From NCBI RefSeq assembly GCF_007992115.1, contig NZ_BJZQ01000015.1, forward strand, positions 24,399 through 88,398: 64,000 bases of DNA, given 5' to 3'. The notes under the pieces were generated by a model. It made no database searches. It saw only the letters and a list, made by a program, of their open reading frames with translations, and had not been told where the DNA came from. Source of the DNA: Aeromicrobium flavum. GTDB taxonomy: Bacteria > Actinomycetota > Actinomycetes > Propionibacteriales > Nocardioidaceae. Shown one piece after another: positions 47,268-54,945 of this stretch (position 1 is the first letter of the stretch; every line of letters starts with the position of its first letter). The translations under genes were made by a program, and so were the position numbers.

Positions 47268-48280
47268 TTCACCTTCGCAGCGGCATCCGCGAGCAGCGTG
47301 ACGTAGTCGTCGAGCATCCACGGGATCGAGAGCGCCGACGGCGACACGGCCGCGGCGAGCGGGGTGTTGTCCTTCAGCAGGGCGGTGGAACCACGCTCGA
47401 TGGCGGGGATCTTGCCGATCAGCGGATCGGCCTGGGCCTTCTTCAGGGCGGCGTCGTCGCCGTAGCCGACGAAGACGTCGGCACCGGAGAGCTCGTCGGC
47501 CTTCTCGGCGCTGATCTCGAGGAAGAACTTGTCGGAGTTCTTCGAGGACTCGGTGACGAAGTCCGGCGTGCTGAAGCCGAGGTCGTTCAGGAACGTCGCG
47601 CGGGTGTCGGAGGCGGTGTAGTAGCCGACCTTGCTCAGGTCGGTCGGGTCGATCCAGCTCATGACGGCCGACTTGCCCTTGATCTCGGGGTGATCGGCGA
47701 CGGCGGCGTCCATCTGCTTCTCGAGGTCGGCGATGACGTCGTCGGCCTCGTCGGTCTTGCCGAGCGCCTTGCCGGTCATCTCGATGGCCTCACGCCACGA
47801 GGTGCCCCAGGCCTGGCCGGGGAACGCGACGACCGGGGCGATCTTCGAGAGCGTCTCGTACTCCTCCTTCGTCAGGCCGGAGTTGGGCGCCAGGATCAGG
47901 TCGGGGCTCGTCTTGGCGACGGCCGCGGCGTCGATGCCGGCGTTCTCGTCGAACAGCGCGGGCGTCTCGGCGCCGAGCTCGTCGAGCTTGTCCTTCACCC
48001 ACGGGTGCAGTCCGTCGGTGTCGTCGTCGCCGTAGGTCACCTTGGGCATGCCGACCGGCACGACGCCGAGGGCGAGCGCGGTGTCCTGGTTCGACCAGGC
48101 GACCGTCGCGACGCGCTCGGGCGCAGCCGTGACTTCGGTCGTGCCGAACGCATGCTCGATCTCGACCGGGAAGGAGTCGCCGCCGGAGGCCTTGGCGTCG
48201 TCGGAGCTGTCGTCGGACGAGCCGCAGGCGGTGAGCCCGAAGGCGAGGGTGGCCACGGCCAGGAGGCGGGCGATGCGCAT
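47264..48280 (-). CDS. Iron-siderophore-binding lipoprotein
   Basis: A 338-residue FepB/FecB-like binding protein. The lipobox is LTAC after a 17-residue signal peptide, then a Ser/Asp-rich linker. PVEIEHAFGTTEVTAAPERVATVAWSNQDTALALGVVPVG matches hydroxamate or mixed-type siderophore receptors of actinobacteria. It captures ferric siderophore outside the membrane. It is the first gene of the operon. Confidence 0.93.
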   Translation of the reverse strand: MRIARLLAVATLAFGLTACGSSDDSSDDAKASGGDSFPVEIEHAFGTTEVTAAPERVATVAWSNQDTALALGVVPVGMPKVTYGDDDTDGLHPWVKDKLDELGAETPALFDENAGIDAAAVAKTSPDLILAPNSGLTKEEYETLSKIAPVVAFPGQAWGTSWREAIEMTGKALGKTDEADDVIADLEKQMDAAVADHPEIKGKSAVMSWIDPTDLSKVGYYTASDTRATFLNDLGFSTPDFVTESSKNSDKFFLEISAEKADELSGADVFVGYGDDAALKKAQADPLIGKIPAIERGSTALLKDNTPLAAAVSPSALSIPWMLDDYVTLLADAAAKVK

Positions 48281-48306
48281 GGTGTGCCTTTCAGGAGTGA
48301 TGATGA

Positions 48307-48325
48307 CAAGGTAAGGCTACGCTAA
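48307..48325. promoter_or_regulatory. DtxR/IdeR iron box
   Basis: This 19-mer matches the consensus TTAGGTTAGGCTAACCTAA at 14 of 19 positions, including the AGGCTA core and the closing CTAA. It lies 27 bases before the siderophore-binding protein gene, so iron-dependent repression is expected. Confidence 0.8.
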
Positions 48326-48402
48326 TCTCGATTCGCGTGGACGTGCGGTCCGCCACATGGGCTCGAGCCGGCCATGGGGCGGGGACGACGGCGTCCGGTC
48401 GC

Positions 48403-48408
48403 TACCGT
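48403..48408 (+). promoter_or_regulatory. Leaderless-type -10 box for the MarR gene
   Basis: TACCGT stands seven bases before the ATG at 48416. Confidence 0.5.
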
Positions 48409-48415
48409 GGGGGCC

Positions 48416-48904
48416 ATGCCCGGACTGGACTTCGACCCCATCGACCGCGCCGCCGAGCTGTGGCAGGAGCGCGTCGGCGACGCCACCTCGATGCGGCTGG
48501 CGACGTCGATCATGCGGGTGCACCAGATCCTGCTGGCCCGCCTCGACGGGGCGCTCAAGCCGTTCGGCATCACCTTCGCGCGCTACGAGGTGCTGCGGCT
48601 GCTGTCGTTCAGCTCGTCGGGCTCGCTGCCGCTGTCGAAGATCGGGGAGCGGCTCATGGTGCACCCGACCTCGGTCACGAACGTGATCGACCGGCTCGTC
48701 GCCGACGGGCTCGTCGACCGCAACGTCGACCCCAGCGACCGTCGCCGCGCGCTGGCCTCGCTCACGCCCGCCGGGCGGACGGTGCTCGAGGAGGCCACCG
48801 AGGCGCTGGTGAGCCTCGACTTCGGGCTGGGCGACGTGAGCGCCGAGCACCGGGCCACCATCCACGAGCTGCTCACCCCGCTGCGCCGGGGCGACTGGGC
48901 CTGA
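48416..48904 (+). CDS. MarR family transcriptional regulator
   Basis: A 162-residue winged-helix regulator. RYEVLRLLSFSSSGSLPLSKIGERLMVHPTSVTNVIDRLVADGLVDR covers the helix-turn-helix, and DPSDRRRALASLTPAGR is the wing. It is divergent from the siderophore operon and convergent with the secreted protein gene; its target and ligand are unknown. Confidence 0.9.
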   Translation: MPGLDFDPIDRAAELWQERVGDATSMRLATSIMRVHQILLARLDGALKPFGITFARYEVLRLLSFSSSGSLPLSKIGERLMVHPTSVTNVIDRLVADGLVDRNVDPSDRRRALASLTPAGRTVLEEATEALVSLDFGLGDVSAEHRATIHELLTPLRRGDWA

Positions 48905-48923
48905 GCCCGCCCGGGAACGGCGA

Positions 48924-48955
48924 AGCGCCGGCCCACCCGAAGGTGGACCGGCGCT
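48924..48955. terminator. Terminator hairpin, copy 1
   Basis: A 14-pair stem with one mismatch and a CGAA loop lies between the ends of the MarR gene (+) and the secreted protein (-), so it may work both ways. Nearly the same hairpin follows the paralogue at 49884. Confidence 0.75.
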
Positions 48956-48973
48956 GCGCGGGTGCTGCTGGGA

Positions 48974-49726
48974 TCACATGCGGATGCCCTTGGTGGAGCC
49001 GCCCAGGACCTTCGTGGTCGTGGGGATGTAGAGGCGGTACGTGCGCTTGCCCTTGCGGGTGAACTTGATCTTCTTGCTGTGACCGTTCTTGTTCAGCTTG
49101 AGGGTCTTGAACTTCTTCCACTTGCGGCCGGACTTGACCTGGATGACGGCCTTGCCGACCGACACGTACTTGGCGCCGTTGAAGCTGCGGACGGACTGCG
49201 CGCGCATCGTCACCTTGTTGCCCTTGCGGGACAGCTTGAACTGCTTGAGGCCCTTCTTCACGTAGAGGCCCTGACGGATGCGGAAGGTGTTGCTGTACTG
49301 GAAGGAGACCTGCGGCCTGCCGGTGGTGTCGACGTAGCGGACGGGGCCGAGACGGACGGTGCCGATGCCCCAGGCGCCGGTGTAGTTGAACTGGTTCGTG
49401 TAGACCAGCGGGACCTGCCCGCGGAGACGACCGTTCACGTAGACGTCCGCACGGAAGCCGCTGCCGTTCACGCTCGGCACGAAGGTGGCGGCCACCGGGT
49501 TGTTGCCGCGGCGCACGATCGCGCCGTGGCGGACCTTGAAGGTGGAGAGCGCGTTCGCGGCCGTGGCGGCCGAGCCGCTCCGGGAGGCCAGGGACTGCTG
49601 CGAAGCCGTCGTGGACGGCGCGAGGGCCGCGCCCGACTCGTCGGCCTGCGCGGCGACCGGGCTGGCCAGCGACAGGGTCAGGGCGGTGGCCGCGAGCAGC
49701 GCGACCCGGGTGAAGCGTCGGTTCAT
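48974..49726 (-). CDS. Secreted basic protein, paralogue A
   Basis: A 250-residue exported protein with a signal peptide of about 30 residues (MNRRFTRVALLAATALTLSLASPVAAQA). The mature part is beta-rich and strongly basic, with a C-terminal Lys-rich repeat (VKSGRKWKKFKTLKLNKNGH) that resembles wall-associated Ig-like tails. No enzyme motif is seen. It shares its signal peptide, domain layout, promoter motif and terminator with the neighbour at 49884, so the two arose by tandem duplication. Function unknown. Confidence 0.8.
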   Translation of the reverse strand: MNRRFTRVALLAATALTLSLASPVAAQADESGAALAPSTTASQQSLASRSGSAATAANALSTFKVRHGAIVRRGNNPVAATFVPSVNGSGFRADVYVNGRLRGQVPLVYTNQFNYTGAWGIGTVRLGPVRYVDTTGRPQVSFQYSNTFRIRQGLYVKKGLKQFKLSRKGNKVTMRAQSVRSFNGAKYVSVGKAVIQVKSGRKWKKFKTLKLNKNGHSKKIKFTRKGKRTYRLYIPTTTKVLGGSTKGIRM

Positions 49727-49760
49727 GGTTCTCCCCGAGATGAGATGTGGGTGTGGCAGG

Positions 49761-49772
49761 GACAGTCTGGCA
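49761..49772 (-). promoter_or_regulatory. Promoter motif shared by the paralogue pair, copy A
   Basis: TGCCAGACTGTC on the minus strand lies 35 bases before the ATG at 49726; the identical 12-mer lies 32 bases before the paralogue. CAGACT is the likely -10 element. The following CTCGGGGAGA with the ribosome site is also shared. Confidence 0.5.
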
Positions 49773-49834
49773 CGGCCGCGGCGGGTTGGCCCGCCCCAGA
49801 AGTGGGGGATGCGGGAGGGGCCGGAAACGGCGCA

Positions 49835-49864
49835 GCGTCGGCCCACCCGAAGGTGGACCGGCGC
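49835..49864. terminator. Terminator hairpin, copy 2
   Basis: A 13-pair stem with a CGAA loop, one mismatch and one wobble, nearly identical to the hairpin at 48924, lies 20 bases after the stop of paralogue B. Confidence 0.75.
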
Positions 49865-49883
49865 CGCGCGCGGTGGGGCTGCG

Positions 49884-50639
49884 TCAGATCTTCCCGCGCC
49901 AGTACAGGAACGTGCCCTGCACCGTCGCGGTCGTCTTCAGGTAGACGCGGTACTTGTACTTCTTCTTGGTCTTCCAGCTGACCTTGCCGTTGCCGTTCCG
50001 GTTCAGCTTGATGTGCTTCACGTTGCGCCACTTGCCCTTGGAGTAGCGCTTGACGGTGATCTTGCGAACGCTCACCGTGCTGCCGTTGGGCTGGTAGACC
50101 TTCCAGTTCTTCGCCTTCATCGTCCGCTTCTTGCCGCGCGGGATGATGCTGGCCGACGGGTAGGTCGTGCCGCGACGGACCAGGATGACGTTGCTGTCGG
50201 GCAGCTTCGAGATCGTCTTGTTGTACTGGGCGTCGTAGGCCTCGATCCGCACGTTGCGCAACTGGGCCTTGCCGTAGCCGGACGCCCGGGGCCAGTAGAG
50301 GCTTCCGGTGGGGTAGCGGTTCGAGGCGATGCTCTCGTCGCGGACGCGGGCGACGCCGTTGACGTAGACGTCGCCGCGGACGTACCAGCTGACGGCACCG
50401 GGCGCCGAGACGGACACGGCCGTCTTCGCGAAGGTGCTGGTGCTGCCGGTGAGGACGGCGTGCGTGGTGAAGCGGACCGCGCCGGTGGCCGAAGCGGCGA
50501 CCGGGGTGCTGACGGCGGTGGAGACGCTGCCGCGCTCGGCGGCGACGGCCTCGCTGGCCTGGGCGGACACCGGCGCTGCGAGCGACAGGGTCATGGCGGC
50601 CGCCGCCGCGACGGCGACCTTGGTGAGGGTTCGGTTCAT
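49884..50639 (-). CDS. Secreted basic protein, paralogue B
   Basis: A 251-residue exported protein with a signal peptide of about 30 residues (MNRTLTKVAVAAAAAMTLSLAAPVSAQA), closely similar in pattern to paralogue A. The mature domain contains YVRGDVYVNGVARV, comparable to ADVYVNGRLRG in A, and a Lys/Arg-rich C-terminal strand repeat (VKRYSKGKWRNVKHIKLNRNGNG). The two have diverged considerably over the rest of their length. Function unknown; a wall- or surface-associated role is likely. Confidence 0.8.
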   Translation of the reverse strand: MNRTLTKVAVAAAAAMTLSLAAPVSAQASEAVAAERGSVSTAVSTPVAASATGAVRFTTHAVLTGSTSTFAKTAVSVSAPGAVSWYVRGDVYVNGVARVRDESIASNRYPTGSLYWPRASGYGKAQLRNVRIEAYDAQYNKTISKLPDSNVILVRRGTTYPSASIIPRGKKRTMKAKNWKVYQPNGSTVSVRKITVKRYSKGKWRNVKHIKLNRNGNGKVSWKTKKKYKYRVYLKTTATVQGTFLYWRGKI

Positions 50640-50670
50640 TTCTCTCCCCGAGTGGGCGATGGATTCGGCG

Positions 50671-50682
50671 GACAGTCTGGCA
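50671..50682 (-). promoter_or_regulatory. Promoter motif shared by the paralogue pair, copy B
   Basis: The same TGCCAGACTGTC as at 49761, here 32 bases before the ATG at 50639. Confidence 0.5.
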
Positions 50683-50695
50683 TGACCATGCGGTG

Positions 50696-50727
50696 ATGGT
50701 TCGCAAGAACCATGAACTCGCGAGTTC
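50696..50727. terminator. Hairpin plus perfect palindrome after the glycan operon
   Basis: ATGGTTC-GCAA-GAACCAT (50696-50713) is a 7-pair stem with a GCAA tetraloop, and is followed immediately by the 14-base palindrome GAACTCGCGAGTTC (50714-50727). They lie 42 bases beyond the last gene of the glycan operon and 57 bases before paralogue B, so one may end transcription and the other may be an operator for paralogue B. Confidence 0.55.
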
Positions 50728-50768
50728 CGCCGGCCGTGACCTGCGTCTCGCACCCCGGGGATCGCGCG

Positions 50769-51446
50769 CTAGCTCGTGGTCGCGGCCAGGAAGGCGCGGG
50801 CCTCGGACTCACGCAGCAGGGCGAACTTGGCCGCCTTGACCAGTCCGGCGAGCCGGTCCCACATGGCGGCATCGACGGCGTCGTCGGGAAGGACGAGCGT
50901 CGAGCAGTTGTAGGACTCCATGAACAGCATCGCGGTGGCGACCAGCGGCAGGTACGCGTGGGACGCCGGGCCGATCTGGCTGATCAGGTGGGCGTTCGAG
51001 GCCACGAGCAACCGGTCGGTGCCCACGAGGTCGCCGGCCCAGCTCGCCGAGTCCAGCACGCCCACCGCCAGGTTGCGTGCGCGTCCCCAGGTGTTGGGCA
51101 GGGGCTCGAAGGTCAGGGAGTCGTCGACGACCAGCGCCATCCCGCTGCCCTGCGGGGCTCGTCGCGGCTCCATGTCGACGTTCGCCACGCGGACCCATGC
51201 CGGGGCCTGGAACTCGGTGATCGCCTGGGCGAGCTCGGGCGAGACGCTCCGGGGCAGGGTGAGCGACCCGCTGCAGTACGGAGCGAAGGCGAGGAACGCT
51301 GCGAGGGAGAGGACGTCGTCGCTGAGCAGGAGCATGTCCCGGTCGACGAAGAAGTCGCTCACCGCCGGCGTCGCGTCGTACGCCTCGGGCTCGGCGGCGA
51401 TCGAGAACCTGCCCGTCGCGCCGCGGCCGTTCCAGTGGATTCTCAT
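50769..51446 (-). CDS. Unknown protein of the surface-glycan operon
   Basis: A 225-residue soluble protein with no signal peptide or membrane segment. I do not recognise it. It looks alpha/beta, with hydrophobic stretches such as MLLLSDDVLSLAAFLAF and VATAMLFMESYNCSTLVLP. Its ATG overlaps the stop of the large glycosyltransferase, preceded by a good GGAGGTGAGG, so it is the final gene of the operon. It may be an accessory or transferase-associated protein. Confidence 0.72.
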   Translation of the reverse strand: MRIHWNGRGATGRFSIAAEPEAYDATPAVSDFFVDRDMLLLSDDVLSLAAFLAFAPYCSGSLTLPRSVSPELAQAITEFQAPAWVRVANVDMEPRRAPQGSGMALVVDDSLTFEPLPNTWGRARNLAVGVLDSASWAGDLVGTDRLLVASNAHLISQIGPASHAYLPLVATAMLFMESYNCSTLVLPDDAVDAAMWDRLAGLVKAAKFALLRESEARAFLAATTS

Positions 51447-53581
51447 GCGGGCCCCTCACCTCCGGAGATCGTCACGAACTCGACCTCGCCGAGATCGATG
51501 TTCCTGCGGGTCTCGAGCGCCAGCGACTCGACGTCGTCGCCCAGCATCGGCGACACGGCAGCGAACTGCTTGCCGTCGGACGAGTCGATCTCGTACTCGA
51601 AGACCGGTCCCAGCGTGCTCAGTGCGGGCACCGCGGCCGCGACGGCCGCCCGGTCGCGCGCCACCACGACGGCGCAGGCGGCCAGGGCGAGGCGGAGGTC
51701 GTCGACCGCCGCCGTTCGGGTCGCATCGTCGGCCAGCAGGTCGCGCCAGTCGCTCTCGGCCAGGGACGAGAGACCGACGTCGCCGATCACCCGGCCCGAG
51801 TCGCGGAACGTGGTCTCCACGGCGAGGCCGGAGCCGAACACCTCGCGCAACTGCAGGAGCTCGTCGAGCGTCACGTCCGGGACCTCGCAGTCCGCGGCGA
51901 CGGCCACGTCGGCCCCGGCGCGGCTGATGACCCGGCCGCGTCCGCGGGCCAGGATCGCTGCCACCTGGTCGGACCGGGGACGGGTGCCGGCACCGAGGTG
52001 GACGAGGACGCGTCGGGAGACGACGTCGTCGGGGAGGTACTCGACGACACGCCGCTCGACCTGCGCGAAGGGCGGCGTCTCGGCCTGGTCGAGGGTGGAG
52101 CGGTCCCGCCGCGCGGCCACGATGTCGGAGTTGATCATGGTCGCCCGGGCCCAGAATCCGGTGACCAGGGCGGAGGTCTTCTGGATGTTCGGGTCGGTGG
52201 CGGTGATCTGGTCGTCGTGGAGGCGGCGCATCAGCACGTACTGGCCGCAGTGGTTCAACCGTGCGCCGCTTCGGACCAGCCGCACGGCGAGGTTGTAGTC
52301 CGAGCCGCTGCGCAGCGTCTCGTCGTACGGCACGGCCAGGAGCCAGCGGCGCTCGATGAGGATGGTCGCGTGGGTGAGGACGGCCCCGTTGAACAGGAGG
52401 GCCTCGAGGGACAGCTTCTTGCCCGGTTCCAAGGTGATGGACCCGTCGCCCTCCCGGAAGATGGCCCAGCCGCCGTAGGCGCCGTTCGCCCCCTCGACGA
52501 TCGCGTCGAGCGAGACTTCCAGGCGGGTGGGCAGCATGAGGTCGTCGTCGTCCATCACGGCGATGTACTTGCCGCGCGCGATCGACGTGGCGTGGTTGCG
52601 CGCGGCGGCGATCCCACTCTGCTGCTGGTGCACGTACCGCACGCGCGGATCGTCGAAGCCTTCGACGACCGCGCGCGTGTCGTCGGTGGAGCCGTCGTCG
52701 ACGACGATGAGCTCGAGGTCGGGCATGCTCTGCGCCAGCACCGAGCGGATCGCGTACCCCAGGTAGGCCGCCCGGTTGTGGGTCGAGATGACCACCGACA
52801 CCAGTGGCGGGGCGTCCTGCGGGGCGAACTGCCAGTTCGCCAGGTTGCGCGCCGCGGTCTTGTCGTGCAGGTGGATCTGGCGGTTCAGCTCGATGGCCGC
52901 CCGGCCGGCCTCGGTCTCGTTCGCGCTCGCGCGGGACGAGGGGTGCCACACGTGGAACATCTCCGCACCCGGCTCCGCGAGCCAGGTCAGCTTCAACCCG
53001 AGGCGCTGGAGTCGGTGGGCGAAGTCGATGTCCTCGCCGCCGTAGATCTCCATGCGCTCGTCGAGTCCGCGCGTCCCGAAGTACGCCTCGCGGGAGAAGG
53101 CGATCATGCCGCCCATGCCCCACCGGGGACGCTGCGTGGCGATCCGGCTCAGCTCGGGCCACGAGTACCGGCCTCGCTCGATGGCGTCGTGGTCGATGCC
53201 CTCGGGCAGGTCGTTGCACTGCATGAGGAGGAACTGCTGGGGATCGTGGGTGAGGCGCTCGAACACGAGCGGGAACGTGCCCGGTGAGAACACCATGTCC
53301 GCGTCGGTGGTGACGAGCACCCGACCCGTGGCGTGCTGGAGTCCGGCGTTGAGCGCCCGTGACCGCGACCAGACGCCGTTGGTCTCGGTGCGCACGTAGA
53401 CGGCACCGGCCTCCTCGATCGCGGAGCGGTAGCCCGCGTACTCGACCGAGCCGTAGTCGGACACGATGATCTCGCCGGTCAGGTCGCCGAGCGCGCCACG
53501 GGTCGACGTGATCGCGCCGAGGAGGCGGTCCTTGCCCCAGTCCTTGTAGCCGATGACCACCGAGATGTCGAGATCGTTCAC
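51443..53581 (-). CDS. Bifunctional family 2 glycosyltransferase
   Basis: A 712-residue protein with two GT-A domains. The first (about 1-270) starts ISVVIGYKDWGKDRLLG, has the metal-binding TTDADMVF (a DxD-type motif) and ends with the galactosyltransferase-like MEIYGGEDIDFAHRLQRLG. The second (about 290-520) starts PLVSVVISTHNRAAYLGYAIRSVL and has VVDDGSTDD and AVMDDDDLMLP. The last 190 residues are a separate alpha/beta region I cannot name. Two catalytic domains suggest a polymerase that adds two different sugars, or one disaccharide repeat. The GTG start overlaps the previous stop. Confidence 0.88.
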   Translation of the reverse strand: MNDLDISVVIGYKDWGKDRLLGAITSTRGALGDLTGEIIVSDYGSVEYAGYRSAIEEAGAVYVRTETNGVWSRSRALNAGLQHATGRVLVTTDADMVFSPGTFPLVFERLTHDPQQFLLMQCNDLPEGIDHDAIERGRYSWPELSRIATQRPRWGMGGMIAFSREAYFGTRGLDERMEIYGGEDIDFAHRLQRLGLKLTWLAEPGAEMFHVWHPSSRASANETEAGRAAIELNRQIHLHDKTAARNLANWQFAPQDAPPLVSVVISTHNRAAYLGYAIRSVLAQSMPDLELIVVDDGSTDDTRAVVEGFDDPRVRYVHQQQSGIAAARNHATSIARGKYIAVMDDDDLMLPTRLEVSLDAIVEGANGAYGGWAIFREGDGSITLEPGKKLSLEALLFNGAVLTHATILIERRWLLAVPYDETLRSGSDYNLAVRLVRSGARLNHCGQYVLMRRLHDDQITATDPNIQKTSALVTGFWARATMINSDIVAARRDRSTLDQAETPPFAQVERRVVEYLPDDVVSRRVLVHLGAGTRPRSDQVAAILARGRGRVISRAGADVAVAADCEVPDVTLDELLQLREVFGSGLAVETTFRDSGRVIGDVGLSSLAESDWRDLLADDATRTAAVDDLRLALAACAVVVARDRAAVAAAVPALSTLGPVFEYEIDSSDGKQFAAVSPMLGDDVESLALETRRNIDLGEVEFVTISGGEGPA

Positions 53582-53973
53582 GGTCGCGGTTCTCCCTCGA
53601 GGTACGTCGTGAGCGTTCGCCCCGACGGCAGCTTGCGTGACACCTGGAGGATCTCGAACGCTCGCGCCGGCCACTCCTGGCGGCCGTTCCACGGCGCGAT
53701 GGCCAGGGCGACCTCGGCCGAGTCGTCCGGGATGGTGATGCTGCCGAGCCGGACGACGGACGTCGCCGACGAGGTCTCGGGCACGTACATGAAGGGCCGC
53801 CCCAGCCGCTCGCTGATCACCCAGTGCCGGTTCTGCGCCACGAAGCGCTGCGGGTCGACCCCCTCGACGGTGGCGACGAAGGCCTTGAGCGGGAACGTGA
53901 TGGTGGTGGTGACGCTCAGGTCGACCGAGCCCGCCGCGGGGACCCCGAGGTCCCAGACCGTGCTGTCAGGCAT
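53578..53973 (-). CDS. Small protein of the surface-glycan operon, unknown
   Basis: A 131-residue protein with no signal peptide. It looks like one beta-sandwich domain (VDLSVTTTITFPLKAFVATVEGVD.., VVRLGSITIPDDSAEVALAIAP). It overlaps the pyruvyltransferase gene by eight bases and the glycosyltransferase start by four. A carbohydrate-binding or scaffold role is possible but unsupported. Confidence 0.72.
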   Translation of the reverse strand: MPDSTVWDLGVPAAGSVDLSVTTTITFPLKAFVATVEGVDPQRFVAQNRHWVISERLGRPFMYVPETSSATSVVRLGSITIPDDSAEVALAIAPWNGRQEWPARAFEILQVSRKLPSGRTLTTYLEGEPRP

Positions 53974-54862
53974 GCGACGCCTCTCCCTGGTACCCGGGCA
54001 CTCCGATCGGCTGCATGCCGACGACCTTCATCGGGGCGAACTCGTCCCAGTCGAGCAGCTGCACGTTCGGGTAGTGCGCCGCGAGCGAGCCACGGAAGAC
54101 CCCCTCGCTCTTGCCGTAGTTGCCCTCGAGCAGGAAGACGCTCTTGCCGAGCATCGCGCCGGCGATGGCGACGTGGAGGCGATCGGTGTACAGCTCCTCG
54201 AAACGACCGACGATGTCGAAGAAGCCGCCCGCGTCCGTGTGTGCGGTACCGAGGAGGCTGATGTCGAAGTTGCGATCGGGGTCGACCGCGAGGTGGTGCC
54301 TCTCCTTGTCGCGCCGCAGGGCGATGAGGGGGTAGGGGAGCGTGCGGTCCGGCGCCTCGGGAAGCTCGCAGAAGAACGCCATGTCGTGGCAGAAGCGCAG
54401 CGGGGAGCCGCTGGCCTTCTCCGTGCCGGAGAGCTCGGCGCGGGAGAACAGCACCGCGTTCTCCAGCCCGGTCTCGGGCAACAGGTCCAGGTCGTAGGAG
54501 CTCGGCAGCACGACGACGTCGCGGTACATCGACGCGACGCGCTCGGTGAAGGCGACCGTGGAGATCCAGTTCCGGTTCCATCCGCCGCCCCCGCCGACGA
54601 CCGCCGTCGTCCCGGCCGTGGTCTCCGGGTCGAGGGTGTCGAGGTCGGACCGCTCGTGTTCGGTGCACGTCAGCCCGAGGTGCTGGAAGAACTCCCTGCT
54701 CCCGCGGTTGATCAGGGAGTCGCCCCAGTTCCCGGGCGAGGGGTAGAAGTGGAACGTCCCGTCGCCGACCCGGTCGCGGACGACCTCGTGGAGGTCCTGG
54801 AACGGCGCCTCGCCGCGCAGGTTTCCGGCGGGACGGGCGGTCGGTTCGTGCAGCATGGTCAT
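53966..54862 (-). CDS. Polysaccharide pyruvyl transferase family protein
   Basis: A 298-residue PS_pyruv_trans protein. FYPSPGNWGDSLINRGSREFF is the family's N-terminal motif, VVGGGGGWNRNW is the glycine loop, and AIAGAMLGKSVFLLEGNYGKSEGVF is the C-terminal donor-side motif. The family transfers pyruvate from PEP to sugars, making acidic ketals on surface polymers. It is the first gene of the four-gene operon. An ATG two codons later is possible. Confidence 0.85.
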   Translation of the reverse strand: MTMLHEPTARPAGNLRGEAPFQDLHEVVRDRVGDGTFHFYPSPGNWGDSLINRGSREFFQHLGLTCTEHERSDLDTLDPETTAGTTAVVGGGGGWNRNWISTVAFTERVASMYRDVVVLPSSYDLDLLPETGLENAVLFSRAELSGTEKASGSPLRFCHDMAFFCELPEAPDRTLPYPLIALRRDKERHHLAVDPDRNFDISLLGTAHTDAGGFFDIVGRFEELYTDRLHVAIAGAMLGKSVFLLEGNYGKSEGVFRGSLAAHYPNVQLLDWDEFAPMKVVGMQPIGVPGYQGEASHA

Positions 54863-54885
54863 CTCAGGCCCTTCGCGTCACTCTG

Positions 54886-54891
54886 ATCGTA
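54886..54891 (-). promoter_or_regulatory. Candidate -10 box of the surface-glycan operon
   Basis: TACGAT on the minus strand lies 23 bases before the ATG at 54862. The 83-base gap up to the acyl-CoA oxidase shows nothing else clear. Confidence 0.4.
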
Positions 54892-54945
54892 TCGGCACCG
54901 TGCGGACACGCCGGCCGCCCGGCCTCGCTCGCTCGACTGGCGGCA

